Both the position numbers and the translations under genes were made by a program. A stretch of 64,000 nt of DNA. Source: JAXMBN01 sp046349875. GTDB lineage: Bacteria; Planctomycetota; Planctomycetia; Pirellulales; Pirellulaceae. Below the pieces are notes generated by a model. The model had not been told where the DNA came from. It did not search any database and was given only the letters and a program-made list of their open reading frames with translations. The stretch spans positions 1 through 64,000 of the forward strand of contig JAXMBN010000019.1 of assembly GCA_046349875.1 (NCBI GenBank). Direction: 5' to 3'. Of this stretch, positions 30,204 through 38,718 are shown piece by piece. The number at the start of each line of letters is the position of its first letter. Position 1 is the first letter of the stretch.

Positions 30204-31256
30204 GTGAAGTTTGCGAGGCTCTTCCGACTCTGGGGCAAGAAACGCGGCCATCGAATGACGGGGTGGTGGTTCGTGGGAAGTCTGGGGGAGGCTGCCTTCT
30301 TCGGGATTCTCTGTTTGGTGGGCATTTTGGCCCTCACCACCATCATTGCCTGGCAGGTTTTCTCACCCGAAACCAATGCCTTTCCCGTTGGATTGGGATT
30401 TTGGGTCATCGTCATCGCATCGGCTTCCTTGATTGCGATTGGGGGTGTTGGGTTTGTCATTCGCATTTTATGGGTGGCAACGAGCGACGAGCATCGCCAG
30501 TTCTTGGCGGGGCAAGCCAAGCAAATTCAGCAGCCGTTGCCAGGGAAGGGGCCGAGTATGTCGGCCATTCCAAGTCTTCAGAATTTTACCGATAGTCCTG
30601 GGGTCAAGCTGGCCTTCCGTTTGCCGGGAAGCCGGCCCGAGATTGCACCCCTTTGGTTGAGCAGTCTCTTTGCGTTAGCGTGGAACGCACTGACCGCGAT
30701 CTTGATTGCCATCGGGGTTGGAAGTTTGCGACAGCGAATCGATTGGACCTTGGTCTTGGTCCTTCCTTTTTTCATCGCAGTGGGTGTTTTTGCGACGCGT
30801 TGGTTCTTGATCAACTTCCGGCGAGCCACCGGAATTGGGATCACGACCGTCGAAATCAGCCACCTCCCGTTGGTAGCTGGTAAGATGTATCAACTTTACG
30901 TTGCCCAGTATGGCAGGCTAGCAATGAGAAAACTGAAAATTGCGCTAGTCTGCGAGGAGTCAGCGACGTATCATCATGGGACTGATGTGAGAACGGAACG
31001 CCACATCGTCTCACGCATAGACCTTCTTGAGCATGGGAGGTCGAGGATCGATTATGGTCGACCGCTTGAACTGGAATGTTCGTTCTTTGTTCCGACAGAC
31101 GCAATGCATTCCTTTCAGAGTGATCATAATGCAATTCATTGGAAGATCGTGGTAGAAGGAGAAGCGAACCGGTGGCCATCGTATTGCCGAAGTTTCCCCG
31201 TCGTGGTCTATCCGGCCGCATTCCAACGGCAAATCAGTACAAGCCTGCCATCATGA
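30204..31256 (+). CDS. Membrane protein with arrestin-like C-terminal region
   Basis: About 350 residues. Start at GTG 30204, with GAGG 6 bases upstream; an ATG at 30255 is an alternative. Two N-terminal helices (FFGILCLVGILALTTIIAWQ; FWVIVIASASLIAIGGVGFV) and two central ones (LWLSSLFALAWNALTAILIA; WTLVLVLPFFIAVGVFAT) are followed by a soluble region with LKIALVCEESATYHHGTDVR, PLELECSFFVPTDAMHSFQS and AIHWKIVVEGE. The last motifs (eCsF.iP...p.SF....n.I.Wk..V.ge) resemble arrestin-type or DUF3592-containing proteins. Function unknown. Its stop overlaps the next gene's start (ATGA). Confidence 0.75.
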   Translation: MKFARLFRLWGKKRGHRMTGWWFVGSLGEAAFFGILCLVGILALTTIIAWQVFSPETNAFPVGLGFWVIVIASASLIAIGGVGFVIRILWVATSDEHRQFLAGQAKQIQQPLPGKGPSMSAIPSLQNFTDSPGVKLAFRLPGSRPEIAPLWLSSLFALAWNALTAILIAIGVGSLRQRIDWTLVLVLPFFIAVGVFATRWFLINFRRATGIGITTVEISHLPLVAGKMYQLYVAQYGRLAMRKLKIALVCEESATYHHGTDVRTERHIVSRIDLLEHGRSRIDYGRPLELECSFFVPTDAMHSFQSDHNAIHWKIVVEGEANRWPSYCRSFPVVVYPAAFQRQISTSLPS

Positions 31257-31624
31257 TTCGCTTGGTAGGGCTGCAGCCCTGTTATGAACCGAATGAAACG
31301 TTAGAGTTCGAGTACCGATTGGGACGCTGGGCCTGTGATAAGGTATCGGCCATCGAGACTTCGGTTGTTTGGTACACCGAAGGGAAGGGTACGGAAGATC
31401 TCGGCGTTCATTTCTTCGACCGCAATTCAGGCCAAACGGTGGCTCAGCGCGATTGGCAAGCAGCACAGCATATCGAGACCAAACTGCCGGCCGCTCCGCT
31501 TAGCTATGAAGGTCGATTGCTCAAGATTCGCTGGTCCATTCGCGTTCGTGCCTTCTTGAATGACGGCACGGAACTCATCGCGCAGCAGCCCTTTTACCTA
31601 GGCTCGCTGACTCGCGAAGTTTAG
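31253..31624 (+). CDS. Small arrestin-like protein, translationally coupled
   Basis: 123 residues, no signal peptide. The ATG at 31253 overlaps the upstream TGA in an ATGA. Text: RLVGLQPCYEPNETLEFEYR, ETSVVWYTEGKGTEDLGVHF and APLSYEGRLLKIRWSIRVRA followed by FLNDGTELI. The closing P.SYeG...kIrW.irvra.l.......F strand pattern matches the C-terminal sandwich of arrestin-like proteins, complementing the same pattern in the upstream gene. Function unknown. Confidence 0.75.
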   Translation: MIRLVGLQPCYEPNETLEFEYRLGRWACDKVSAIETSVVWYTEGKGTEDLGVHFFDRNSGQTVAQRDWQAAQHIETKLPAAPLSYEGRLLKIRWSIRVRAFLNDGTELIAQQPFYLGSLTREV

Positions 31625-31637
31625 GCCTCTGGCTCAA

Positions 31638-31663
31638 GCATCCTTCATCGATGGGAAGGATGC
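31638..31663. terminator. Hairpin between convergent genes
   Basis: GCATCCTTC (31638-31646) and GAAGGATGC (31655-31663) form a 9-bp perfect stem in the 43-base gap between two convergent genes. No T-run; it could serve both directions. Confidence 0.5.
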
Positions 31664-31667
31664 GCCA

Positions 31668-32519
31668 TCAGCTGATCGAAGTCAGCTTGCTTCTTAGGCC
31701 GCTCAGCATGGACCGACCACCGATGCCGATATCCGCATGCGCATCGACGAACGAGAGGGTGGTCAGTGTCAGGTAGAGAGCATTGTGGAGGACGGCCAAA
31801 GTGGTCGAAGGGGAGGACTCCCAGCGAGATACCCACATACCATCGATGTTCTTTTGGAGAAACTCTTGTGAGTGAGTGGCGAGGTTATCTTGTGGTGATG
31901 TACCTTCCACTACGGAATACCATGCAGCCAGTTCGGGACTAATCGATGGAGCGATTTCCTCTAAGGATTGCCCTGTGACGGTGGGTGGATCGGTATCGAC
32001 AACTTTGCTCCACTTCGAACCTACTTGAGCTGAGAGGGCATCAAGAGTCGAAGGTTCTTGGAGCAACATCCACTGCGCTTGTGATTTCTTGAGCGACTTG
32101 TCCTGAGTTCGATCGATACGATTGCGAATCTGCACTTGGTCACGAAGCAATACAAGCTGAGCTCGCAGCGTCGCTTCGAGTTTCTCTTTCTTACCGCGAA
32201 CGACATGAAGCCAATTGGGTTTCATGATAAAGCCGGTTAAGACGGCCGTTTCCCACATCGAGCGAACGAGAACTCCACCGCTTACCGAATCGCCGAGTCG
32301 GCAGATTTCGGTGACGGAGCGAAGTGTGCGTAGTTGGCGTACGCACTGCGCGAGGATCACTTGGTGAACTTCGGTGGCAAGTTCGGCGCGACGAAGGGCT
32401 ACTTCCAGAAACCCGCCTGACCAGCCTTTGATGAACTGTTCGGCGAGTCGGAAGTGCTCGTTCAATGTTTCAACAGTGGGATCGATCGGTTCGACTTCGG
32501 TTTGAAAATCATCTGACAT
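31668..32519 (-). CDS. Uncharacterised protein, DUF5677-like
   Basis: 283 residues, soluble, mainly helical. The central VTEICRLGDSVSGGVLVRSM followed by WETAVLTGFIMK is like the a..L.RslfEt.vtl.yi segment of DUF5677 proteins; that assignment is tentative. The rest has no motif I recognise. AGGAG sits 9 bases upstream of the ATG at 32519. Function unknown. Confidence 0.65.
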   Translation of the reverse strand: MSDDFQTEVEPIDPTVETLNEHFRLAEQFIKGWSGGFLEVALRRAELATEVHQVILAQCVRQLRTLRSVTEICRLGDSVSGGVLVRSMWETAVLTGFIMKPNWLHVVRGKKEKLEATLRAQLVLLRDQVQIRNRIDRTQDKSLKKSQAQWMLLQEPSTLDALSAQVGSKWSKVVDTDPPTVTGQSLEEIAPSISPELAAWYSVVEGTSPQDNLATHSQEFLQKNIDGMWVSRWESSPSTTLAVLHNALYLTLTTLSFVDAHADIGIGGRSMLSGLRSKLTSIS

Positions 32520-32830
32520 GTGTTTTTTCTCCTGGGCTCATTATTTGAAACCTCATCCCCCCGTCAAGAAGTTGGAGGGGGATTCGAGGCAAGAAGGTGA
32601 TTCGTGCGTTCGGCGGTAGGTTTTTCAACGACGAAAGGAGGGGCGATGCGGGCTTTTCGCCTCAAGAATTCCTGGGATTTCGGTTTTCACAGGGCCAGAC
32701 CAAGAGCCTACTGGAAAAGATCGAAGGGGTGGTCCTGGGGAGGACTAGTGAGCGATGAAACCATGCGATACAACCAGTTCATCAGGCACCCATCGTGGAA
32801 GTGCCAAAGGTTTTATTGGGGAGTCTACTA
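32520..32830. other. Intergenic region upstream of the S9 peptidase gene
   Basis: About 310 bases between divergent genes. Small open frames exist here but none has a ribosome-binding site or recognisable composition. CCCCCCGTCAAGAAGTTGGAGGGGG near 32558-32582 is a short GC-rich inverted repeat of unknown role. Confidence 0.4.
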
Positions 32831-34942
32831 ATGCGTTTTCGGATTCCGACATTCTTAGCAATGATAGGATTGTATTCGGTTATGAGCACGATCCAACCTT
32901 GCCCAGCGCAAGAACCAGTTGGTGGTGAGGATCCATATGTTTGGCTTGAAGATGTCACGGGCGATAAGGCTCTTGATTGGGTCCGTGAACGAAACAAAGT
33001 TTCACATGCCAAACTCGAATCGGACCCTCAATTCAAGACACTGGAAAGCGACTTACTCGCAATCCTCGATTCCGATGCACGGATTCCAATGGTCTCCAAG
33101 CATGGCGATTACTATTACAACTTTTGGCGCGATAAGAAGAACCCAAGAGGCCTTTGGCGTCGAACGAGCCTTGAAGAGTATTCCAAGAATGAAACTCAGT
33201 GGGAGATCCTGCTCGACTTAGATGCCTTGGGTGCTGCAGAGAAAGAGAATTGGGTTTGGGGTGGCGCTCAATTGCTTCGGCCTGATTACAAGAAATGCTT
33301 GGTCAGCTTATCGCGAGGTGGTGCCGATGCGCGAGTGTATCGCGAGTTTGATCTGAGCACCAAGAAGTTCGTCGAAGACGGATTCAAGTTGAAAGAGGCC
33401 AAGGGAAGCGCAGGTTGGATCGACGAAAACAATGTCTTCGTTCAAACCGATTTCGGGCCCGGTTCGATGACGGATTCGGGATACCCACGCGTTGCCAAGA
33501 TTTGGAAGCGGGGAACCAAGCTTGAAGAAGCGCAAGTGGTCTACGAAGGCAAGTCGACCGACATGTCCGTTTCGGCGATGCATGATGATTCGCCAGGCTA
33601 CGAACGAAACTTCGTGAATCGCAATTTGGCGTTCTACAATGACGAGCTCTACTTCCGCAAACCTGACGGAACCTTGGTCAAGATCGATGCACCGAACTCG
33701 ACGGAAAAAGGTGTCTTCCATCAGTTCATTGCTTTCCAAACTCGCGAACCATGGGAAGTGGGAGGCAAGAAGTATCCGGCCGGAGCATTGCTCATCGGCA
33801 AGTTCGATGACTACATCGCGGGCAAGCGGGAATTGACCACCGTCTTTGAGCCCACGGAAAAGACCGCTTTGGCAAGCTTTGGATTCACCAAAGACTACCT
33901 GTACATCAATGTCTTGGAAGATGTAAAGAATCGCATCTATGTCATGCGGCTCGACGATGCCGAATGGAAGAAGGTCCCATTGGTTGGGGCACCCCATTTT
34001 GGAACGGTAAGCATCAGTGCGGTGGACTCCGATGAATCCAATGACTATTTCTTGACCGCAACGGACTACCTTACGCCAACGACCCTTTCCATGGGAACGA
34101 TTGGCAAAGAACCCAAGAAGCTCAAGTCACTTCCTGCTTTCTTCGATGCCAAAGGCTTGGAAATCACTCAACATTTTGCCAAAAGCGCGGATGGAACACG
34201 GGTTCCGTATTTCATGATTGCCAAGAAAGACTTGAAGCTGGATGGCAACAATCCAACGTTGCTTTATGGATACGGTGGATTCGAGATATCCATGCAGCCA
34301 ACCTACAATGCAGGGGTTGGTCGGGCATGGACGACCCAAGGTGGTGTCTATGTGGTGGCGAATATCCGTGGTGGTGGCGAGTATGGTCCGCGATGGCACC
34401 AAGCCGCTCTGAAGAAGAATCGCCTCCGCGCTTACGAAGACTTTGCTGCAGTGGCCAAAGATCTCTTCGAGCGAAAAGTGACTAGCTCGCGACGATTGGG
34501 TATTCAAGGAGGATCCAACGGTGGATTATTGGTAGGAAACATGGTGACGCTCTATCCAGACTTGATGCAAGCTGCCGTTTGCCAAGTTCCACTCTTGGAT
34601 ATGAAGCGTTACAACAAGTTGCTTGCCGGTGCTTCATGGATGGCCGAATATGGAAACCCTGATATCGCTGACGAGTGGAGTTTTATTCAGACCTTCTCGC
34701 CCTACCACAATGTGAAGGCAGACAAGAAGTATCCAGCCGTTTTGTTTACAACATCAACGCGCGATGACCGCGTACACCCTGGTCATGCTCGAAAGATGAT
34801 GGCCAAGATGGAATCATTCGGGCACAATGTGCTTTACTATGAGAACATCGAAGGCGGACACGGTGGAGCGGCCAACAATAGTCAAGCCGCTCACATGCAA
34901 GCCTTGGCGTATATCTTCTTGAAGCAAAAGCTGTTTGACTAG
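32831..34942 (+). CDS. Prolyl oligopeptidase family protease (S9A), exported
   Basis: 703 residues. Start at the ATG at 32831 (GGGGAG upstream), which gives the signal peptide TFLAMIGLYSVMSTIQPCPA; then EDPYVWLEDVTGDKALDWVR, the beta-propeller N-terminal domain, and the alpha/beta-hydrolase domain. Catalytic triad: Ser562 in GIQGGSNGGLLVG, Asp in TSTRDDRVHPGHA and His in NIEGGHGGAA. The IRGGGEYGPRWHQAALK strand is the S9A oxyanion/entrance signature. Cleaves short proline-containing peptides, probably in the periplasm. A strong terminator follows about 60 bases after the stop. Confidence 0.95.
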   Translation: MRFRIPTFLAMIGLYSVMSTIQPCPAQEPVGGEDPYVWLEDVTGDKALDWVRERNKVSHAKLESDPQFKTLESDLLAILDSDARIPMVSKHGDYYYNFWRDKKNPRGLWRRTSLEEYSKNETQWEILLDLDALGAAEKENWVWGGAQLLRPDYKKCLVSLSRGGADARVYREFDLSTKKFVEDGFKLKEAKGSAGWIDENNVFVQTDFGPGSMTDSGYPRVAKIWKRGTKLEEAQVVYEGKSTDMSVSAMHDDSPGYERNFVNRNLAFYNDELYFRKPDGTLVKIDAPNSTEKGVFHQFIAFQTREPWEVGGKKYPAGALLIGKFDDYIAGKRELTTVFEPTEKTALASFGFTKDYLYINVLEDVKNRIYVMRLDDAEWKKVPLVGAPHFGTVSISAVDSDESNDYFLTATDYLTPTTLSMGTIGKEPKKLKSLPAFFDAKGLEITQHFAKSADGTRVPYFMIAKKDLKLDGNNPTLLYGYGGFEISMQPTYNAGVGRAWTTQGGVYVVANIRGGGEYGPRWHQAALKKNRLRAYEDFAAVAKDLFERKVTSSRRLGIQGGSNGGLLVGNMVTLYPDLMQAAVCQVPLLDMKRYNKLLAGASWMAEYGNPDIADEWSFIQTFSPYHNVKADKKYPAVLFTTSTRDDRVHPGHARKMMAKMESFGHNVLYYENIEGGHGGAANNSQAAHMQALAYIFLKQKLFD

Positions 34943-34999
34943 AGTCTGCAGGGATGGTTCAAGCCATGATGGTGGCTTGGATCCAAAGAATCGATCCAG

Positions 35000-35035
35000 C
35001 GGTGCGTGAGCGAACAGCTTACGCACCGTTTTTTT
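35000..35035 (+). terminator. Rho-independent terminator after the S9 peptidase gene
   Basis: CGGTGCGTGAGC (35000-35011) pairs with GCTTACGCACCG (35017-35028) with one G-T wobble around a 5-base loop, followed by seven T (35029-35035). Classical intrinsic terminator. Confidence 0.88.
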
Positions 35036-35051
35036 ATCGTTGCTTCGATTA

Positions 35052-35200
35052 CTTCAATGTTGACTTCAATGTTGACTTCCAGTCCCTTGGAAGGTCTTCC
35101 TTATCGACATCCAATCCCCAGGAAGGTCTTCCTTATCGACATCCAATCCCCAGGAAGGTCTTCCTTATCGACATCCAATCGCTTAAAAGGTCCTTCCTGT
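35052..35200 (+). repeat. 32-bp tandem repeat (about three copies) with a 12-bp duplication before it
   Basis: Units start at 35089, 35121 and 35153 (GGAAGGTCTTCC followed by TTATCGACATCCAATC and CCCA). The third copy diverges after its CCAATC, and a degenerate fourth (AAAAGGTCCTTCC) follows. Each unit contains the palindrome GGAAGGTCTTCC. A direct duplication of TTGACTTCAATG-type sequence lies at 35052-35075. There are no spacers between units, so it is not CRISPR. No gene lies between 34943 and 35389. Confidence 0.9.
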
Positions 35201-35389
35201 AATCTATTTCCATCGTTTCCTTCCATCACCTCATAAGATCCTTCCCCTTATTTCCATCGATCTACATCTACGGTGCATTCTCATCTACTTGCTTGTCACC
35301 CATCCAAAGACTTGAATAGCCTCGAGTACCTCATGCGCAATCGCCGCAGCGTTTAGAAACCATTTCCATTCCAGGAACAAAGTTCAACG

Positions 35390-35827
35390 ATGCATCAAGT
35401 TCACGCCAAACGATCGATCATGGGCTTGGGATTAGGGCTCGGGTTCCTTGGCCTTTGTATCCTAGGTTTTGCGATTCAATTTCTGCGCTCGGTGAGGCAA
35501 GATCACGGTCCTTTCGAAACCATCGCCGTTCTGTTTGGTTCAGGAGTCGCCCTCTATTTGTTTGCGCTTACCTACCTCATTTGGTTTCGAGCCACTCCAC
35601 GCGTTGTGCGTCATGTTTGCGGTGTTTGGACATACTTGATCGTTCTCGTTTTGACGCAACTCTTGGTAGCGGTACCCATCCTTTTGGCAGTCTTTCCCAT
35701 CTTGTTCGTGTTCATGGTTGGATTGGCATTCTTGGCTCATCGGGTAGCGAGCCGTGGTTTGAACCGAGCCCTTTTCACCTTTCAGGAAGCCCCTTATCTC
35801 AATGCAAGCAAACCAGATGGAAGGTAG
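35390..35827 (+). CDS. Small integral membrane protein of unknown function
   Basis: 145 residues with about four transmembrane helices (MGLGLGLGFLGLCILGFAIQ; ETIAVLFGSGVALYLFALTY; YLIVLVLTQLLVAVPILLAV; LFVFMVGLAFLAHRV). A few charged residues between helices; no enzymatic motif. No clear Shine-Dalgarno, so start at 35390 is tentative. Confidence 0.65.
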   Translation: MHQVHAKRSIMGLGLGLGFLGLCILGFAIQFLRSVRQDHGPFETIAVLFGSGVALYLFALTYLIWFRATPRVVRHVCGVWTYLIVLVLTQLLVAVPILLAVFPILFVFMVGLAFLAHRVASRGLNRALFTFQEAPYLNASKPDGR

Positions 35828-35912
35828 TCCGTCTTTACGGGGGAGCTTGTGGTCTGTATTTTCGGGACAACATGGCACGATTTAGAAAACGCTCGTACAA
35901 GGACGAATGGAT

Positions 35913-36191
35913 ATGCGAATTCATGCAATGATGTTGGCCTGTGCCTTGGCAACTTCGATCGGTTGGGTTCCTGCGAAGGCTCAAACGCGAGAAGATCGAA
36001 CGATATCAGACAGAATCGATCAGATACTACAACGATTGGATTCGATTGAAGCGAGGCTCACCAAGCTTGAAATCGAAGTGCATGCATCGGGGCCTTGGCG
36101 AGTCGATCGGCATGGCATCTTGCGAACCATGGATGGCAAAGAAGTTGGATACTGGGGAATGGATCACATTCCATCGACGTCAATTCGGTAG
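35913..36191 (+). CDS. Small exported coiled-coil protein
   Basis: 92 residues. Signal peptide (MLACALATSIGWVPAKAQ), then a heptad stretch ISDRIDQILQRLDSIEARLT with KLEIEV, and a short C-terminal tail VDRHGILRTMDGKEVGYWGM. AAGGA lies 9 bases before the ATG at 35913 (an ATG at 35907 is too close). Function unknown; resembles small planctomycete exported coiled-coil proteins. Confidence 0.6.
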   Translation: MRIHAMMLACALATSIGWVPAKAQTREDRTISDRIDQILQRLDSIEARLTKLEIEVHASGPWRVDRHGILRTMDGKEVGYWGMDHIPSTSIR

Positions 36192-36223
36192 CGAGACGAT
36201 TCAAGGGACCATTTTCCCGTGGA

Positions 36224-36251
36224 ATCAGGCCGCAGATCGGCGGCCTGATTG
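36224..36251. terminator. Perfect 11-bp hairpin between convergent genes
   Basis: AATCAGGCCGC (36224-36234) and GCGGCCTGATT (36241-36251) with a 6-base loop. It sits 33 bases after the coiled-coil gene stop and 39 bases from the ABC permease stop. Weak T-run only. Confidence 0.55.
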
Positions 36252-36289
36252 TTGGAGTGCTTCGTTGATCGTTGCGTTGCTAAGAGGAC

Positions 36290-37678
36290 TTAGCTGCTGA
36301 GCGATTTCGAGACGTCGGTTCGGTATGCCATGATGGCGGGAAGGAGACCGGCCAGAATTCCCACCACAATCAAACCTGGGATGATGTATGGTTCGGCGGT
36401 AGAGTTGAGATCAAAGAACCCAATGCGAATGCCCGTTCGGTATTCGACCATCGGACTGGCCAAGTACGAAACCAAATGACCGAAGGCCCATCCCAGGATG
36501 CCACCACCAACCGAAATGAGCAGTGCTTCGCCGAGGATGATGGCCAACACGCGATCTCGACTGGCTCCTAATGCACGCATGACGGCGATATCGTGAGTCC
36601 GCTCATTCATCGAGTTGTAGATGCCGACCAAGATACTGATCGCACTCACGATACAAACCAAAATGGTGAGTCCCAAAAGTGCGAACTCCGTGGGCTTGAA
36701 GAAATTCTCGAGCAAGCCAGTGATTTCGCCAACCGGCGACACAGCTTGAGCACTCTTGCTTTTGTTGATCTGTTGTTGAATGCCGATTCCAAAACCTGAT
36801 GTCTTCACGAGAATCGCTGTGACTTCACGTTGTTCGATCGGCAGTGGCTTAAGCTCTTTGGTTTTCGGAGTAGAGGTTCCATCGGAAGTGCGATGGGATT
36901 CGGCATTCTTTTCGAGCCCTGTTTCCTCATCGCGTTCGGGGGCTACGTGACCTTCCAAAAGATAAAAGCCCTCGATGTTGATCAAGGCGACGCGATCGTT
37001 GGGAGTGCCGGTCGGTTCGAGGATGCCTACGACGGTGAATCCGGAGCTATGAGCTTCGCCTTCAGGACCGTGCGTTGGTTTGATGACATCGCCGATTTTC
37101 AGTTTTAGATCGGCTGCGACAACAGATCCAATGACCGCTTCGAAGAATCCATGCTCTTTGGATTTCTTTTCGAAGTTTCGTCCCTTTGCGAATCGGAACT
37201 CGCGATCGTTGGCAGGGCCATATCGGAGCGTGGTGAGGTACTCTTCCGTCGTACCGACAACGCGAAACGTACCGATATAGTCTCCCATGCAGATCGGGAT
37301 GGCAAAGCCGCCGTTGATGAACATTGCATAACGCCCCGCTCGTTCGGGCGCATCGATCTTTCCGCCGATCTCTTCAATAGCTTTCTGTCGACCATTTCCA
37401 GGAAGGTATTCGAGAAAGTAGCTGTAGGGAAGCGTCGAATTGATGGGTTGCCCTACAAACAACACGCTGCTCATCGTCAACTGCAACGGGCTACCTTTGG
37501 GGCCGACTACCAAGTTGTAACCGACGCTGGTGTTGCGTTGAAACGATTCGCGGATGATCCCAGCCACGGTCAACACCAAGATGACGAGCGTGACCCCTAG
37601 AGCCATCGAGAGCAACGTTAAGAAGCTTGCGAGCCGCCGAAATTGCAGATTGCGAAGAACGATGTGAAACAGATTCAT
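36290..37678 (-). CDS. ABC transporter permease, MacB/FtsX type
   Basis: 462 residues. One N-terminal helix (FLTLLSMALGVTLVILVLTV), a large periplasmic domain (about 50-310, MacB-PCD-like, with YNLVVGPKGSPLQLTMSSVL), then three C-terminal helices forming the FtsX domain (LLGLTILVCIVSAISILVGI; YNSMNERTHDIAVMRALGAS at the coupling helix; LISVGGGILGWAFGHLVSYL; IPGLIVVGILAGLLPAIMAY). The ERTHDIAVMRALGA element is diagnostic. These permeases act in lipoprotein export or envelope stress. The ATPase partner is not adjacent in this window. Confidence 0.92.
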   Translation of the reverse strand: MNLFHIVLRNLQFRRLASFLTLLSMALGVTLVILVLTVAGIIRESFQRNTSVGYNLVVGPKGSPLQLTMSSVLFVGQPINSTLPYSYFLEYLPGNGRQKAIEEIGGKIDAPERAGRYAMFINGGFAIPICMGDYIGTFRVVGTTEEYLTTLRYGPANDREFRFAKGRNFEKKSKEHGFFEAVIGSVVAADLKLKIGDVIKPTHGPEGEAHSSGFTVVGILEPTGTPNDRVALINIEGFYLLEGHVAPERDEETGLEKNAESHRTSDGTSTPKTKELKPLPIEQREVTAILVKTSGFGIGIQQQINKSKSAQAVSPVGEITGLLENFFKPTEFALLGLTILVCIVSAISILVGIYNSMNERTHDIAVMRALGASRDRVLAIILGEALLISVGGGILGWAFGHLVSYLASPMVEYRTGIRIGFFDLNSTAEPYIIPGLIVVGILAGLLPAIMAYRTDVSKSLSS

Positions 37679-37817
37679 TCCGGAAACTCAACAACAAAAG
37701 GCAATCACTTCGAGCTCACAGAGTTGGTAATGCTCGCAGGGATAGAACGACGCTTGCCACACCCTACGGAGCTTACGCAAAGAAGGGGGCGAGGTTCAGT
37801 GGGACGTCCCACATGGG

Positions 37818-38534
37818 CTATTTCGTTTCTTTCTTCATCTTTTCGCCAAAGACTTCCTTGAACTTGTCGACTTTGGATTTGACCACCATCCGGCAGTAGC
37901 CTTGATTGGGGTTGAGGTTGTAATAGTTTTGGTGGTAGTCCTCGGCTGGATAGAATACCGACAAAGGACTGATTTCTGTCACGATGGGATCTTTGAAGAT
38001 GCCGGACTTGTCGAGCTTCTCTTTGTATTCTTCCGCGACCCGCTTTTGATCGTCGTCATGATAGAAGATGACCGATCGATACTGAGTTCCTTCATCGTTC
38101 CCTTGGCGGTTGAGCGTGGTGGGGTCGTGGGTCTTCCAAAAGACCTCGAGGATGTCCTTGAATTCAAGTTTGGCAGGATCGTAGTGAATCTGACAAACTT
38201 CAGCATGTCCTGTCAGGCCGGTGCATACTTGCTTGTACGTTGGATTAGGGTTCTTGCCGCCGCTGTATCCCGATACGACTTTCTCAACTCCATCGAGGCG
38301 TTGAAAGACCGCCTCCACGCACCAAAAACATCCGCCACCAATGGTTGCAATCTTCATTCCGTTTTCCTTTTTGTCCGGAGCCGAGGAATCGACTTTGGTT
38401 TCCTGAGGTGCAGGAGCCGCAGCCTTTCCTTGTTCTTTGGACTCGCTTGGTTTCGAGACTGGGGCTTGGCTGCAAGCCGTGCTCATGGAAAGTAGGGCGA
38501 GGCACAATGCGATTCCAAGGGAACAGAGCTTCAT
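37818..38534 (-). CDS. msrA: Peptide methionine sulfoxide reductase MsrA, lipoprotein form
   Basis: 238 residues. A lipobox (LLSMSTAC, Cys21) and a Pro/Ala/Lys linker of about 40 residues precede the MsrA domain: IGGGCFWCVEAVFQRLDGVE (catalytic GCFWC), GHAEVCQIHYDPAKLEFKDI, FWKTHDPTTLNRQGNDEGTQ, YRSVIFYHDDDQ and FYPAEDYHQNYY. Reduces Met-S-sulfoxide. The lipid anchor places it on the periplasmic side of a membrane, repairing oxidised envelope proteins. A GAGGGG Shine-Dalgarno lies just before the ATG. Confidence 0.94.
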   Translation of the reverse strand: MKLCSLGIALCLALLSMSTACSQAPVSKPSESKEQGKAAAPAPQETKVDSSAPDKKENGMKIATIGGGCFWCVEAVFQRLDGVEKVVSGYSGGKNPNPTYKQVCTGLTGHAEVCQIHYDPAKLEFKDILEVFWKTHDPTTLNRQGNDEGTQYRSVIFYHDDDQKRVAEEYKEKLDKSGIFKDPIVTEISPLSVFYPAEDYHQNYYNLNPNQGYCRMVVKSKVDKFKEVFGEKMKKETK

Positions 38535-38593
38535 CGATAACCCCTCATCAGCAAGGTGGGAACTAGGGTGGACGTCGCGCGAGCGACGGTATC

Positions 38594-38634
38594 AAAAAGC
38601 GGAGACGGCAGTTGGATCTCCTTCTGCCGTCTCC
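38594..38634 (-). terminator. Rho-independent terminator after the fae-like gene
   Basis: GGAGACGGCAG (38601-38611) pairs with CTGCCGTCTCC (38624-38634), 11 perfect base pairs. Read on the minus strand it follows the fae-like stop and is trailed by GCTTTTTG (A-run at 38595-38599 on the plus strand). Confidence 0.8.
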
Positions 38635-38718
38635 TTTATTGTCGGTCGCCCGAGGCCTCGTGGCTAGGCCACGTTGCATCTAGAAAGCGGTTTTTCAATT
38701 TGCGAAAAAGATCGAAGA

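Noticed and set aside
35089..35185. Possible CRISPR array
   Set aside because: Units are contiguous 32-bp copies with no variable spacers, and no cas genes lie in the window.
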